Source of the DNA: a virus
Virus record (IMG/VR): IMGVR_UViG_3300023172_000143
Coordinates: 1 to 28,215 of that record
DNA length: 28,215 nucleotides
Direction: 5' to 3' (one strand)
Below, one piece after another: positions 15,928-26,239 of this stretch. The notes beneath the pieces were generated by a model. It worked only from the letters and a program-made list of their open reading frames with translations. It had not been told where the DNA came from and ran no database searches. Positions within the stretch are counted from its first letter, which is position 1, and the number at the start of each line of letters is the position of its first letter. Both the position numbers and the translations under genes were made by a program.

Positions 15928-18900
15928 ATGAGTTTTCAGATAAATTCAGATAGAGAAAGAATTACTGGTGCTAAGACAAGCATTCTTGGCACAGATGAAG
16001 TAACTATTCGTTCTGGCGATGGAAATTTCGAAACTGAAATTTTTAGAGCGCAGTTAGATCCAGTAACTCGATTGCCACGTATTGGTATTAACAGATCTGG
16101 AAACAGAGTTGAAAGTATTGTTGTAACCAATGGTGGTTCTGGATATACACAGCAACCAACAGTAAACATTGATCCACCTCCAGCTGGTGGTCAGCAGGCA
16201 TTTGCTAGTGCTCAATTTTCCAATGGTGTTGTCACTGGTATTCTTGTCAACGATAGTGGTAGTGGATACATTACTGCACCAGGAGTAACAATTACTGGTG
16301 GAAATGGAAACGGTGCTACCGCAACATCAAATCTCGACACTATTGATTTTGAACTTGATGTTAATGGTGCTATTAGAACATCAACTTCTATCATTTCAGA
16401 TACTGCAAGAATTCTGAACATTGATATTGATAATGTTGTGACACCAGACCTTGTATTGAGAGGTCCAAACTTTAAAACTTACATGAACAATACTGGCACC
16501 GAATGGTTGCCAAGCACTAATATTGATGCTAACGAATATCGTTATTATGCTGGTAATGTTTACCAGACTTTAAATAGTGGAACAACTGCTAACCAAGCAA
16601 ATCCACCACTGCATACCGATGGAATTGAATTGAACGGCAACGTTCAAATGAAGCATATTGGTATTCGTGTTGATAACCCCGATGCTTTTGCATACAACGA
16701 AACTGGTGATGCGGGTGTCTTCCCACGATCTATCACACCTCTACTAGGAGATAGATCAGATAAGATTGCAACTACAGAATACGTCCTTAATCTAGCAACG
16801 AATGACGTTGGTGGTCGTATCTATGTTTCTGAGCAAATTGGTAATGATGCCAATGACGGTCGCTCGGCAGTAAACCCAGTTAGAACTATTAAGAGAGCAG
16901 CACAACTGGCGTGGGCTACTCCTGGCGTAAAGGAATCACTTATTGTCTCTGGTGGCAACTACATCGAAGATAACCCAATTTCACTACCACCCGATTGTTC
17001 GGTTGTTGGTGACAACCTTCGTCTTGTAATTATCAGACCAAACAATCCAAGAAAACACATCTTTAAGTTTGGCGATAAGAACTATGTTATTGGCGTAACA
17101 TATAGAGACTATGTTGATGCTGCCGATCGTTCAGTTCACACCTGGGATTATGCCATGGTGTTTGACGATAAGCAGAGAATGACATATGACGCTACCACTG
17201 GTGGCGACTTCCCTCTCAGCTTTCCAATTGGACACCAGATTTTTGGTCAACAAACATATAGATCAACCTTTGTATCCAACACTGGTTTAACAGCACTATC
17301 TGCTGGACAAGTTCTAGTTGGCGCAACTTCTTCCGCATTAGCAACTTCACTCACAGTTACATTTGATGAGACTGATACCAATGTAGCCGATCACCATGTG
17401 ACTGGCACAATGGACTTCAAAATTGATGCTGGTTCATTCTCATCTACTGACGTATTTAAATACGGTGGTGCAGGATCTAAATTGTATGCAAACGATATTG
17501 CATATGATCTTGGCGATATTGTTTGGACGCCAGATTATACTTATGAAGTAACTATTGCTGGCACTTCTCCTTCAGCTGGTGCTCCTACCCACTCTACTGG
17601 AGCTGTAACTCTAGGAACAGTTGAACTTACTTTTGTAAGAGAGACATATAGTTTCACATCACAAGACGTTATTTCAACTAGACCTGAAGGTGAAGTTGTA
17701 TTTACTGGAGAAGATAACGAAACTGTTCTCCCTATTACAAGAATTGACTTCAGTCTTCAAGGCACATTTACTGACGGATTTGGAGATCCTACTGCAGGAA
17801 TTTTTGGTCCAGAAGAAGATCTTGGTGGTATTGTTATCTACACAAACCAACTACTAGGTTTTGCAAATACTCACGATTATAAAGAAGGAGATGAAGTTTA
17901 TCTTTCTGGCATTCCTAGTCCAGAAGGTGATGTTCTTAATGGTTATCAAAGAATTTACAAAGTCTTAGAAGACGCCGATGGTCGAGCAAGACGATTTGTT
18001 ATTCCCAAAAAGATGCCAGCATCTGAAGGTTATGCAAATACTTCAGAGTATCTTCCTGGTGCAAATGCGTCTGTTAGATCTGCATCTAAGTCGGTTACAC
18101 TATCTCTCTTAAACTCACCAAACGAGTTCCCTGTAGCAACTCCTCTTGCTAGAAGATATCAAGATGCTTCACTACAAATTAGAAACAACTTAGACTTTAT
18201 CGCAGATGAAGTTGTAGGAAGAATTAACGAAGAGTTTGCTAAGTTCTATTATTCAGTATACGATGTTAACATTAATGGTGATGGTGATACTGAATTCAAG
18301 ATTTATCTAGGAACTTCGACATATGCACACACATATGTTAGTGGCGGCACAGTAACATATGGTGGAACTGTATACAACATTATTAATTTTGATTGGGAGA
18401 ACTTCACTACTGGAGTTGCTACGATTACATGTGCGCTAATGTCTCCTTCTCCTGCAGAAGATGACACTGTAAGAATTGATGATATCTTACTAAATTGCAG
18501 TCTTGGAGATAAAGAGTATCCAAGTTTCAGCATCCCTGTTAGCGACGACAAGTGCCGTAGAGACATCAAGCACTACCTCAATGCTATCTTAAGAGACCTA
18601 GAATTTGGTGGCAACTATAACGTCATCGATGCTGCTAAGAGATATGTTGAAGGAACACAGATTGGTCTTGTAGATACTGAGATCGTTCAGACAGTTCGTG
18701 CTTTAGAATACGCAAGAGAACTCGCCATTTATGCAATGCGTAAGTGGAGAACTGGAGATGATGGTTATGGTTCAACATACGTTAAGAAGTATACACAACT
18801 ATTCCCATATATTGATGCTACTGTCATCGATACAGACCCACAAACAGAACCAGAATCTTGTGCAAATGTAAGAGCTGCTATTGATACATTAGCATATCTC

Positions 18901-21900
18901 TTTGTCGATGTTGTTACCAATAACGCATCAGGAACATATCTAGATGCTGGTTATTTGATTGCAAGAAACAGACATCTCATTGCCGATGAAGCATACAAGA
19001 GAGCGATTGCACAGTATCCATCCCTAGCACTAACTGATGTTCAAGAGAGAAAGTGCCGTAGAGATATCAACTATGTTATTACTGGATTACTAAGAGACTT
19101 AGTTTTAGGTGGCAATGCTGGTATTGTTGGTGCTGCTGAAAGTTATTATTCTGGAACTGCTCTCGCTGGTATTCCTGCTGGTCAATTAGATGCCACTGTA
19201 TACGCATTCCAGCAAGCAAGAGACTTATTCATCCAAGCGATGCGTAACTGGTCTGATGGAACGATTGCCGAAGTATCTCCACTAAGTGCTACTTATAACT
19301 CAACCACTGGTGAAGTAACGGTATCTTTCCCAGATCCCACAACTGCTCCAACTACTTCTGACAGAGTTGCATTCAAGGAAGGAGCACTAACATTTAACTG
19401 TGCATCTAACGGTGGTGGAGATCTAGCAAGTCCAGTAGAAGGAGATGCTAACTTTGGTAGAAGTCAACCCATTACCAATGTTTCATCTGCTGGTGGTGTG
19501 ACAACTATCACATGTAACGTTGGAGATGCTGGCACTGCTGCTGGTGTTGCACACACATTCGTAAGCGCACTTGCTAACGGAACTATCCTCATTTATGATC
19601 CCGTAATTCCAGCAAACTCTACAATTCCAACGTTTGAAGACTGGAATATTCTAACATATGGTTCAAATCCACTATGTGCTAACGTAGAATCCACCATCAC
19701 AACTGCGATGGCGTTGTTTGAGGATATTCTAGATGGATCGATTGTTCCTGGTGGAACTATCAGAACATATGGAACTCTATATGTTACAGATAATATAATC
19801 TCATATCCAACTGGAACACTTTATGATGCTGAGGGTAGGATCTTTACACCAAGATCTGATTATGATGATTATCCAATTATTGAAGCATCACCATATACTC
19901 AGAACTCTTCTGTTATCTCTTTCCTAGGTGGTAGTGGTGCTCTAATTGATGGATCTAGAGTTAAGCAACCAAACTGTCCAAAGCCTGGTCTTGAGGCAGA
20001 TCAAAGCGCAACATTCCCCAACCAGGGTAAGTCAATGGTTGCTTCTGCATTCACCATTGTCTCCCAAGGTGGTAATTCTACTGGATATAGAATTACCAAT
20101 GATGGATATGTTCAGTTGGTTTCTGTATTCTGTATTTTCTGTGCAGACGGTGTTATTGCCGAAAGTGGTGGTTATGCATCTATCACCAACTCTGCTACCA
20201 ACTTTGGTGGTGCTGCTCTAAGAGCAACTGGATATAGAGATGAAGCATATATATTTGACTCTGGTAATGGCACAGGTACTGGTTTTGTAAGGGCAACAGT
20301 CTCTAGCATGGTTGCTACCATCACAAACAGAACTGAAGTCGCTGTTACTGGTCTTGGCAGAGCTCCACTTGAGCATTACATCTTCAAGATTGACGGATAC
20401 GAACCAGAAGATCCAGATATCGAATACTTTATCGACAGCATTGATGCTACCAGTGTTTCTAACTCTGCTCCTTTTGCTGCAAGATTTATTCTTTCAGATG
20501 GAACTGGAACTGGACCCGCATCATTCAGAGATAAAGCAACTGGAACTATTGTTGATCCAATTAACCTCGTTGATTATCACCTTGCTAACTATGGTGGTGT
20601 TCCAACATTTGCTCTACACAGACCATCTATCGTTAACTCTTCTTCCCACACTTGGGAATTTGCTGGTTCTGGAACAGACTACAATGCGCTACCAGAGAAC
20701 GGTGGCACCAAAGTAGAATCGCAGGAACAGGTTTCTGAAGGATATGGTCGTGTTTATGTCTCTGGTACTGATGAACTTGGAGACTTCAAGGTTGGAACGT
20801 TTGCACAGATTGAAAACAGAACTGGTAATATCACCTTTACTGGAACGGTTACCATCTCCGAAGTTGAATTCCTCAAACTGAAAGGTGGGGACGTTGTTGT
20901 TACTGGTTTCGATGCATCTTCTACTCTTGGAGGATCTGGTGCTTCTAACTCCAAATTACCAACACAAAAGGCAGTTAGAGACTTCATCACCAACAACCTT
21001 GGTGCATATCTAAACAAACCATATTCAACAAACCCAATCCCCAGAGCTCTGGTTGAACTTACAGATTCTGGTAAGATCTCAGAAGACCAACTTCCTGCAG
21101 TTAAACCATTTACTGTATACACAGTTGGTGATGAAACAGAAAGACTGGCGATTGAAGGTGCGCTCGCAGGTTCTATTGCTATTCAGCAAGATAATAACTC
21201 TTCCTGGATCCTTAATAATGACGTAGATAGTTTGTTTGTAACGTTTGACGTTGATCCAACCATTCAATTCACTCTTGGTGATATCTTCACTGGTGAGTTT
21301 AGAGATGATGGCGCAACTCCTGGATCTGGATCACGTATTCAAGCAACAGAATACAGAACTGGTGTTCTGTATTCTATCACATTAACTGATCCTGGTTCTG
21401 GATATGTTACTGCTCCAACTATTACAATCACTGGTGGTAATCCTGGATCTGGTGCTGTTGCTGCTCAAGCATCATGTACAATTGCTGGTGGTGAAGTTGT
21501 AACTATTACCATTGAACTCTTCAATGGATACTATGGCGGTAAAGGATATACCACACCACCTCAGATTACATTCTCGGCACCTCCTGGATCTGGAACAACT
21601 GCTCAGGCAGATGCTCTGATTGAAAGCAGATTGTATGGTGATATTGTCAATGCCATTAAGATGGTTGAGACTGATAGTATCTTGACAAGTGACACACCAG
21701 CGGTAAGAGTTCCTATTGATAGAGTTGTTAATACATCTGCTTCTGATCTCAATAACTGGGTATCTCTATCTGCACAAAGTATTGCTGCTAATGATATTAC
21801 ATCTGGTGTTATTTCAACTGCTAGACTTGCTCAAAACTCTGGTGCTGCAAACTCGTTTACATTCCTCAGAGGAGATTCCTCCTTCGCTCTAGCAGTTCAA

Positions 21901-24900
21901 TCAATAAAGGGTGCTGAAACAAGATACTTTGGAGCACTCTCATCTTCATCTCCAACTAACTCACAATCTCTTGAGTTTCCAGCAAGTGGTAACTACGTTA
22001 TTGGACACCAATTAGTTGAAAGGAATGGTGTTCCTGCAGATACTTACATTAGCGCAGTATTGACGGAAGGAAATACTACGACCGTAACAATTGACCAAGC
22101 ATTAACAGCGACACTACCAGCTGGAACAGTTCTTGAATTTGATAGGGGTTCATCTCCTGTGCTATTTGATGCATCATATACTCAGGGTGAATTTATTGAT
22201 GACATTGTTATTGTTAATGGTGGATCTGGATATGCTTCCGATTTGGGAGGAAACAACACCTTTAATGGAGTAGAACTCTTCGGTCCACAAGGAACTGCTG
22301 GATCTGGATTAAAAGCAACTATCAAGGTTGAAGGTGGTGTAATCACAACTGTTATTGTTACTGATAGTGGATCTGGATATACTGATGACTTTACTTGCCT
22401 AACTCCAGCAATTCTTGGTAATGGAACTGGTCTTTCACTTGCTGCTAAAGTATCTACTGTTAACAGAAACTATGCAAACGTTTCTATTGACGTTGCCAGA
22501 GCAGGCGGCGAAGGATCCACAATCAGTACCGATCCATATGGAACGGTGGGTGTTGTTAGACTGAAGAAATCTCAGTTTAATATTGGTGTAGACGGAAATG
22601 GTTCCGTAGAACTCAAGACTGGTATTGGTAGTGGTCTAAACGCAGACTTCCTCGATGATAGAGACGGTTTGTTCTATCAGACCGCAACCAACCAGCTGTA
22701 TGGTGTTCTTCCTAGAGGAAGATTGGATGGAGACTACGATATCAGTATCACTGGCACCGCAGATGATGCTAAGATTTTGAATGTTGCTAATGACCAGAGC
22801 ACTGCAACTGTTCAGCAATCCCCAACTCTCTATATTGAGGGTATGTCAGCTGAGAGTAAGTTTAACAATGCAAACATCACTGGATCTTCCACAAACTACT
22901 CTCTATATGCTGCTTGGCCAGAAGTTGGTTTAAACTCACAGCAGACTGGTGGTAACGTAGGAAGACACTTCTTGGTGACTATGAGACCTGGCGGAACATC
23001 CGCTGATACCACATATGGTGGTCTCAAGCAATTGGCATTCTCCGATGATAATAGCATCGGAACAAATATGTATCTTCGTGGTACAGGATTTGGTGTTACC
23101 ACTTGGAAAGACTGGGCAAAAGTTTGGACTTCTTCCAACGATGGTGATGGTTCTGGATTGGATGCTGATAGATTAGATGGAAAGCAATTATCTTGGGTAA
23201 CTGATGTAACACATCACAACGAAGGCACCATGTTTGACACAAGGTTGCCAGGTTTCATGAGCGCCAAAGTATTTGATGAAAAGATTGAAGTTGCAGAACC
23301 ACTAGCAACATCACAAAATGCTGCACTCAATGGAAAGAAAGCATACAGAATTCTATTTGATGGAGTTCTTCTAGACGCTGCTGAATACGGAACCATTTTT
23401 AGTAACGGAACCACTATTAACATGTATGATATCACTGGTGCTCAAGCACTAGGATCTCTATACATCGTCACCATGACGCCATATCCAGATGCAAATGATC
23501 CAACCAATAACTATTCCGAAATTATTGGTGTTCTTGTAACTGGTACAACAATTGATGGTAGTGTTCAGTTTGGTTTAGCAAACAGCCCAGCAGTAACTAA
23601 GTATGCAAAGTGGACTGATTATTCGCTAGCAGATTATAACACGGGTGTTGGTGCTACATTAGAGGTTGTTTCTGGAACTGCAAACCTCAAGTTAGGTAAG
23701 AGAGTTGCTGGTAATACAGCAACCTCTCCTGGAATTTACTTCAGTTCCAGTGCTTCACCTGCACCAAACTACAACTCCGCTATTGTAGCATCTGCTGGTT
23801 CTACTACAGATGGAAGCGGACAACTAAACGTAATTGTTGGTGGAACTACCGCATTTACAGTTAATAGCAACCCAGTATACCATCAGGGCAATACAGTCTT
23901 CACAGATGGCATTGGACAGTCAACATATAATGCTCAAAATGTTCTAACACTAAGAAACGCAGTAATGCGTGATGAGACTGGTAGCTTTGAAGCACATAAG
24001 ATTACTCTAGTAACTTACACAGATCCTAGTAATAATGTAATTCCTGGTCAGATTATTGGTGCAGCATCACTCAACGTCCTTAAGGCGGGTGATGACATGA
24101 CAGGAACTCTCAACATCCTCAATTCTGGGGGTGCTGGAGATCCTACATCTGATCTATATGTTCAGGGTGATATTTCAACAGACCTTACAATGTCTGTTGG
24201 AACTGACCTTACAGTCGGAACTAATGTTCTATTTGTAGATCAGTCTGAGGGAAGTGTTAATATTGGCACTGCTACACATGCTGAGGGAATTAAGTTACAA
24301 GTAAATGCTGGATCTTCAGTAGCAGAAGCTCTTATCACTGGTGGTGGTGGCAATATTGCATCTACACTATCATTTGAGCACCAAGGTGGTGGTAGCAGAA
24401 CCGAAGTAAATGGTAGATGGAACATCGGTTTCGGTTCGGCAGAAAGTGATTTTGGTTCAACTGCTCAAACAGTTGCTGCTACAGAAGGTCTATACTTCTG
24501 GCATTTTGATAGTTCAACAGAAACTACAAATGTTCCTCTGATTGCTAGAAGAGACAAAGAGGTTATTGTAACTGGCAGACTTGGTGTTGCTGGTCGTGCA
24601 GGAACATACACATTAAATGTTAAAGGCAATGCATATGTAGACACCAGTATCCAAATCAGTGATAACGCTAACAATGATGGCGCAACATTATTGTTCACGG
24701 GTGCTGATGGTGGAACTGCAGGCGATGGAGATGGTCTCTATAACTATAGACTTTCTAACCAGACATTTGGAGATGGTATCTTTGCTATTCAACCAAACAT
24801 CTTTACTGGTGCTGGTGCTGGTGCTACCGCATGGGATGCAACACCTGCTATCGCTATTCGCGGTAGGAAAGTTGCTATCAACACCGATGAATTTAGTGGA

Positions 24901-25338
24901 ATTGATGAGACTGATGCTCAAAATCCAATCAATAGAGACTATCAGTTAAATGTTCAGGGCGATATCAATATTAATGGTATTTTATACCAAGATAATGCAC
25001 CATTTGTTACTTCAAGATGGACTGAAGCAGCAACAACATTATTAGACCCAAATAACATTATTAAAGATATCTACAGACTATCTGCTGTTGGTATCAATCA
25101 ACCTCAACCAGCATATCCATTAGATATTGAAGGAGATGCTAACCTAACTGGAAAACTTTACGTCAAGGGTGTAGCACAGTGGTTAGATAGTGGCGGTATC
25201 ATTAGAACTGCAGCAAATCTTATTGATGAGGATGTAAATATTCAAGCAAACTTAACCGCTGTAAGTTTTGGTAGAATTGAACTAAATACTGGTAGAACCA
25301 TGACAATTGGTTCTGGAGCAGTTTGGAAGATTATCTGA
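15928..25338 (+). CDS. Giant tail-fibre-like protein, 3,136 residues
   Basis: This is probably a long tail fibre or whisker component. GSGY beta repeats lie near residues 68 and 109. The phage-fibre motif LGDRSDKIATTEYV is near 271. The segment RIYVSEQIGNDANDGRSA with VNPVRTIKRAAQLA (from about 296) is typical of the start of a pectin-lyase-like beta helix. A helical repeat (KCRRDI...LRDL..GGN...AMR.W) occurs twice, at about 876 and 1043. A VGTFAQIENRTGNITF segment is near 1622, followed by NSKLPTQKAVRDFI near 1674. Further GSGY repeats lie near 1821, 1870, 2097 and 2146. The C-terminal third has T4-fibre-like signatures: GLNADFLDDRDG (about 2235), SGLDADRLDG (about 2410), VYHQGN (about 2650) and LKAGDDMTGTL (about 2718). 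No S74 chaperone catalytic motif is seen at the end, so tip function may lie in the following genes. The N-terminal anchor would face the baseplate (inference). Confidence 0.88.
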   Translation: MSFQINSDRERITGAKTSILGTDEVTIRSGDGNFETEIFRAQLDPVTRLPRIGINRSGNRVESIVVTNGGSGYTQQPTVNIDPPPAGGQQAFASAQFSNGVVTGILVNDSGSGYITAPGVTITGGNGNGATATSNLDTIDFELDVNGAIRTSTSIISDTARILNIDIDNVVTPDLVLRGPNFKTYMNNTGTEWLPSTNIDANEYRYYAGNVYQTLNSGTTANQANPPLHTDGIELNGNVQMKHIGIRVDNPDAFAYNETGDAGVFPRSITPLLGDRSDKIATTEYVLNLATNDVGGRIYVSEQIGNDANDGRSAVNPVRTIKRAAQLAWATPGVKESLIVSGGNYIEDNPISLPPDCSVVGDNLRLVIIRPNNPRKHIFKFGDKNYVIGVTYRDYVDAADRSVHTWDYAMVFDDKQRMTYDATTGGDFPLSFPIGHQIFGQQTYRSTFVSNTGLTALSAGQVLVGATSSALATSLTVTFDETDTNVADHHVTGTMDFKIDAGSFSSTDVFKYGGAGSKLYANDIAYDLGDIVWTPDYTYEVTIAGTSPSAGAPTHSTGAVTLGTVELTFVRETYSFTSQDVISTRPEGEVVFTGEDNETVLPITRIDFSLQGTFTDGFGDPTAGIFGPEEDLGGIVIYTNQLLGFANTHDYKEGDEVYLSGIPSPEGDVLNGYQRIYKVLEDADGRARRFVIPKKMPASEGYANTSEYLPGANASVRSASKSVTLSLLNSPNEFPVATPLARRYQDASLQIRNNLDFIADEVVGRINEEFAKFYYSVYDVNINGDGDTEFKIYLGTSTYAHTYVSGGTVTYGGTVYNIINFDWENFTTGVATITCALMSPSPAEDDTVRIDDILLNCSLGDKEYPSFSIPVSDDKCRRDIKHYLNAILRDLEFGGNYNVIDAAKRYVEGTQIGLVDTEIVQTVRALEYARELAIYAMRKWRTGDDGYGSTYVKKYTQLFPYIDATVIDTDPQTEPESCANVRAAIDTLAYLFVDVVTNNASGTYLDAGYLIARNRHLIADEAYKRAIAQYPSLALTDVQERKCRRDINYVITGLLRDLVLGGNAGIVGAAESYYSGTALAGIPAGQLDATVYAFQQARDLFIQAMRNWSDGTIAEVSPLSATYNSTTGEVTVSFPDPTTAPTTSDRVAFKEGALTFNCASNGGGDLASPVEGDANFGRSQPITNVSSAGGVTTITCNVGDAGTAAGVAHTFVSALANGTILIYDPVIPANSTIPTFEDWNILTYGSNPLCANVESTITTAMALFEDILDGSIVPGGTIRTYGTLYVTDNIISYPTGTLYDAEGRIFTPRSDYDDYPIIEASPYTQNSSVISFLGGSGALIDGSRVKQPNCPKPGLEADQSATFPNQGKSMVASAFTIVSQGGNSTGYRITNDGYVQLVSVFCIFCADGVIAESGGYASITNSATNFGGAALRATGYRDEAYIFDSGNGTGTGFVRATVSSMVATITNRTEVAVTGLGRAPLEHYIFKIDGYEPEDPDIEYFIDSIDATSVSNSAPFAARFILSDGTGTGPASFRDKATGTIVDPINLVDYHLANYGGVPTFALHRPSIVNSSSHTWEFAGSGTDYNALPENGGTKVESQEQVSEGYGRVYVSGTDELGDFKVGTFAQIENRTGNITFTGTVTISEVEFLKLKGGDVVVTGFDASSTLGGSGASNSKLPTQKAVRDFITNNLGAYLNKPYSTNPIPRALVELTDSGKISEDQLPAVKPFTVYTVGDETERLAIEGALAGSIAIQQDNNSSWILNNDVDSLFVTFDVDPTIQFTLGDIFTGEFRDDGATPGSGSRIQATEYRTGVLYSITLTDPGSGYVTAPTITITGGNPGSGAVAAQASCTIAGGEVVTITIELFNGYYGGKGYTTPPQITFSAPPGSGTTAQADALIESRLYGDIVNAIKMVETDSILTSDTPAVRVPIDRVVNTSASDLNNWVSLSAQSIAANDITSGVISTARLAQNSGAANSFTFLRGDSSFALAVQSIKGAETRYFGALSSSSPTNSQSLEFPASGNYVIGHQLVERNGVPADTYISAVLTEGNTTTVTIDQALTATLPAGTVLEFDRGSSPVLFDASYTQGEFIDDIVIVNGGSGYASDLGGNNTFNGVELFGPQGTAGSGLKATIKVEGGVITTVIVTDSGSGYTDDFTCLTPAILGNGTGLSLAAKVSTVNRNYANVSIDVARAGGEGSTISTDPYGTVGVVRLKKSQFNIGVDGNGSVELKTGIGSGLNADFLDDRDGLFYQTATNQLYGVLPRGRLDGDYDISITGTADDAKILNVANDQSTATVQQSPTLYIEGMSAESKFNNANITGSSTNYSLYAAWPEVGLNSQQTGGNVGRHFLVTMRPGGTSADTTYGGLKQLAFSDDNSIGTNMYLRGTGFGVTTWKDWAKVWTSSNDGDGSGLDADRLDGKQLSWVTDVTHHNEGTMFDTRLPGFMSAKVFDEKIEVAEPLATSQNAALNGKKAYRILFDGVLLDAAEYGTIFSNGTTINMYDITGAQALGSLYIVTMTPYPDANDPTNNYSEIIGVLVTGTTIDGSVQFGLANSPAVTKYAKWTDYSLADYNTGVGATLEVVSGTANLKLGKRVAGNTATSPGIYFSSSASPAPNYNSAIVASAGSTTDGSGQLNVIVGGTTAFTVNSNPVYHQGNTVFTDGIGQSTYNAQNVLTLRNAVMRDETGSFEAHKITLVTYTDPSNNVIPGQIIGAASLNVLKAGDDMTGTLNILNSGGAGDPTSDLYVQGDISTDLTMSVGTDLTVGTNVLFVDQSEGSVNIGTATHAEGIKLQVNAGSSVAEALITGGGGNIASTLSFEHQGGGSRTEVNGRWNIGFGSAESDFGSTAQTVAATEGLYFWHFDSSTETTNVPLIARRDKEVIVTGRLGVAGRAGTYTLNVKGNAYVDTSIQISDNANNDGATLLFTGADGGTAGDGDGLYNYRLSNQTFGDGIFAIQPNIFTGAGAGATAWDATPAIAIRGRKVAINTDEFSGIDETDAQNPINRDYQLNVQGDININGILYQDNAPFVTSRWTEAATTLLDPNNIIKDIYRLSAVGINQPQPAYPLDIEGDANLTGKLYVKGVAQWLDSGGIIRTAANLIDEDVNIQANLTAVSFGRIELNTGRTMTIGSGAVWKII
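18541..19260 (+). repeat. Duplicated CRRDI helical module inside the fibre gene
   Basis: Two copies start with the Cys codons at 18553 and 19054, exactly 167 codons apart. Each reads KCRRDI, LRDL, GGN, AA...Y..G, ARxLxIxAMRxW, then a CANV- or NVES-type helix about 25-50 residues later. The DNA encoding KCRRDI is almost identical in both copies (AAGTGCCGTAGAGA followed by c/t ATCAA). This suggests an internal duplication with a constrained motif. The module is strongly helical in an otherwise beta-rich protein. Confidence 0.75.
25282..25288 (+). promoter_or_regulatory. Possible late promoter inside the end of the fibre gene
   Basis: CTAAATA within the coding sequence ends 59 bases before the ATG at 25348. 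The gap between these genes is only 9 bases, so a promoter for the next gene would have to lie inside the fibre gene. The distance is longer than for the intergenic copies, so it may be coincidental. Confidence 0.35.
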
Positions 25339-25347
25339 TTTATACCA

Positions 25348-26208
25348 ATGGCAAGATATTATTCATCTAGATTTCAATCAGAAAGAATTAATTCTTCTGA
25401 TGCATTGCAAGTCCCCATCTACGAAAACGACCAAGACCTCTTGGATGGTGAAGATGGGGAAATGATGTATATTGAAGGTCAGATGCAATATTATTATAAT
25501 GGATCTTGGCAAAACATCAAAGTAAAAAGAAGAGATGGAAGTTCAGCTGCGTCTGCTGCTTTAAATGCAACTGATTTAAAATCAACTCTCGGAGCAAATG
25601 CTGTTAATGGATCATATTGGTATCAATTCAATGATGGATCACAGCAACAACTTTGGACAGACTTCACATCATATGCTCCATATAATTTTGTAATGGTTCA
25701 AAGAACCAGCAATACTACAAATTCTCAATATCAAACTGGATCATTAAATCCTACAGATCTTGCATTAGCTCCAAATGATACTGCACCAACACAAGTTGCA
25801 AAATTATCAGATTTGAATCAAAGGGACATTACTACCAGTGGAACTGTTCGATGGGTTATTGCTGGCGCTGGTCAGATGTGGTATAAAATGGTAGGAGATC
25901 CAGATTGGTATTCTGATTTTGGAGTTGCTGCTTGTTGCTCATGTAATAATCCAAATTTTTATGATGGATATGCTACTCCATCATCAACTCCTATTTGGGA
26001 ATCTGGAATTATTCATAATGGTGGTTGTGGTGGCGGACAAAATAGTGCTGGCGGATGGCTAGTCCTCTCTGGTATTCACCTTAATGATAATAACTACCTA
26101 GGTGGTTATAATGGAGCCTCTACTGGAGTTGGTTCAACTATTTCTCCGTATCTGTGTGGCGGTGGCACAGGTTGGGGTCTCAATGGTTATGTTTTGATGT
26201 CTTGGTAA
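25348..26208 (+). CDS. Candidate fibre-tip protein with fibrinogen-like features
   Basis: This 286-residue protein starts 9 bases after the fibre stop. Residues about 1-60 hold a short anchor with DGEMMYIEGQMQYYYNGSWQ, the same 'G...YN..W' module as the next two proteins. From about 75 the segment SYWYQFNDGSQQQLW, then YNFVMVQR, recalls the start of fibrinogen C-terminal domains (Y-W-I ... GGGWTLVQR). The end, GWGLNGYVLMSW, fits a compact lectin-like fold. Five Cys residues (196, 197, 199, 227, 270) sit in the Gly/Asn-rich last third (AACCSCNN; GGCGGG; YLCGGG), unusual compared with neighbouring proteins. It may be a receptor-binding tip carried by the giant fibre. The fibrinogen relation is a by-eye resemblance and uncertain. 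No Shine-Dalgarno sequence is obvious. Confidence 0.8.
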   Translation: MARYYSSRFQSERINSSDALQVPIYENDQDLLDGEDGEMMYIEGQMQYYYNGSWQNIKVKRRDGSSAASAALNATDLKSTLGANAVNGSYWYQFNDGSQQQLWTDFTSYAPYNFVMVQRTSNTTNSQYQTGSLNPTDLALAPNDTAPTQVAKLSDLNQRDITTSGTVRWVIAGAGQMWYKMVGDPDWYSDFGVAACCSCNNPNFYDGYATPSSTPIWESGIIHNGGCGGGQNSAGGWLVLSGIHLNDNNYLGGYNGASTGVGSTISPYLCGGGTGWGLNGYVLMSW

Positions 26209-26214
26209 TAAATA
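26207..26214 (+). promoter_or_regulatory. Late promoter motif before the first glycine-rich gene
   Basis: AATAAATA matches the T4 late octamer except at the first base. It overlaps the TAA stop (26206-26208) of the preceding gene and ends 25 bases before the ATG at 26240. Confidence 0.65.
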
Positions 26215-26239
26215 TTAAAAAGTAGGTCTGATTTCTATC

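Noticed and set aside
24900-25338. Intramolecular chaperone (peptidase S74) at the end of the giant fibre
   Set aside because: The last 150 residues lack the expected S74 pattern and end in a short beta segment.
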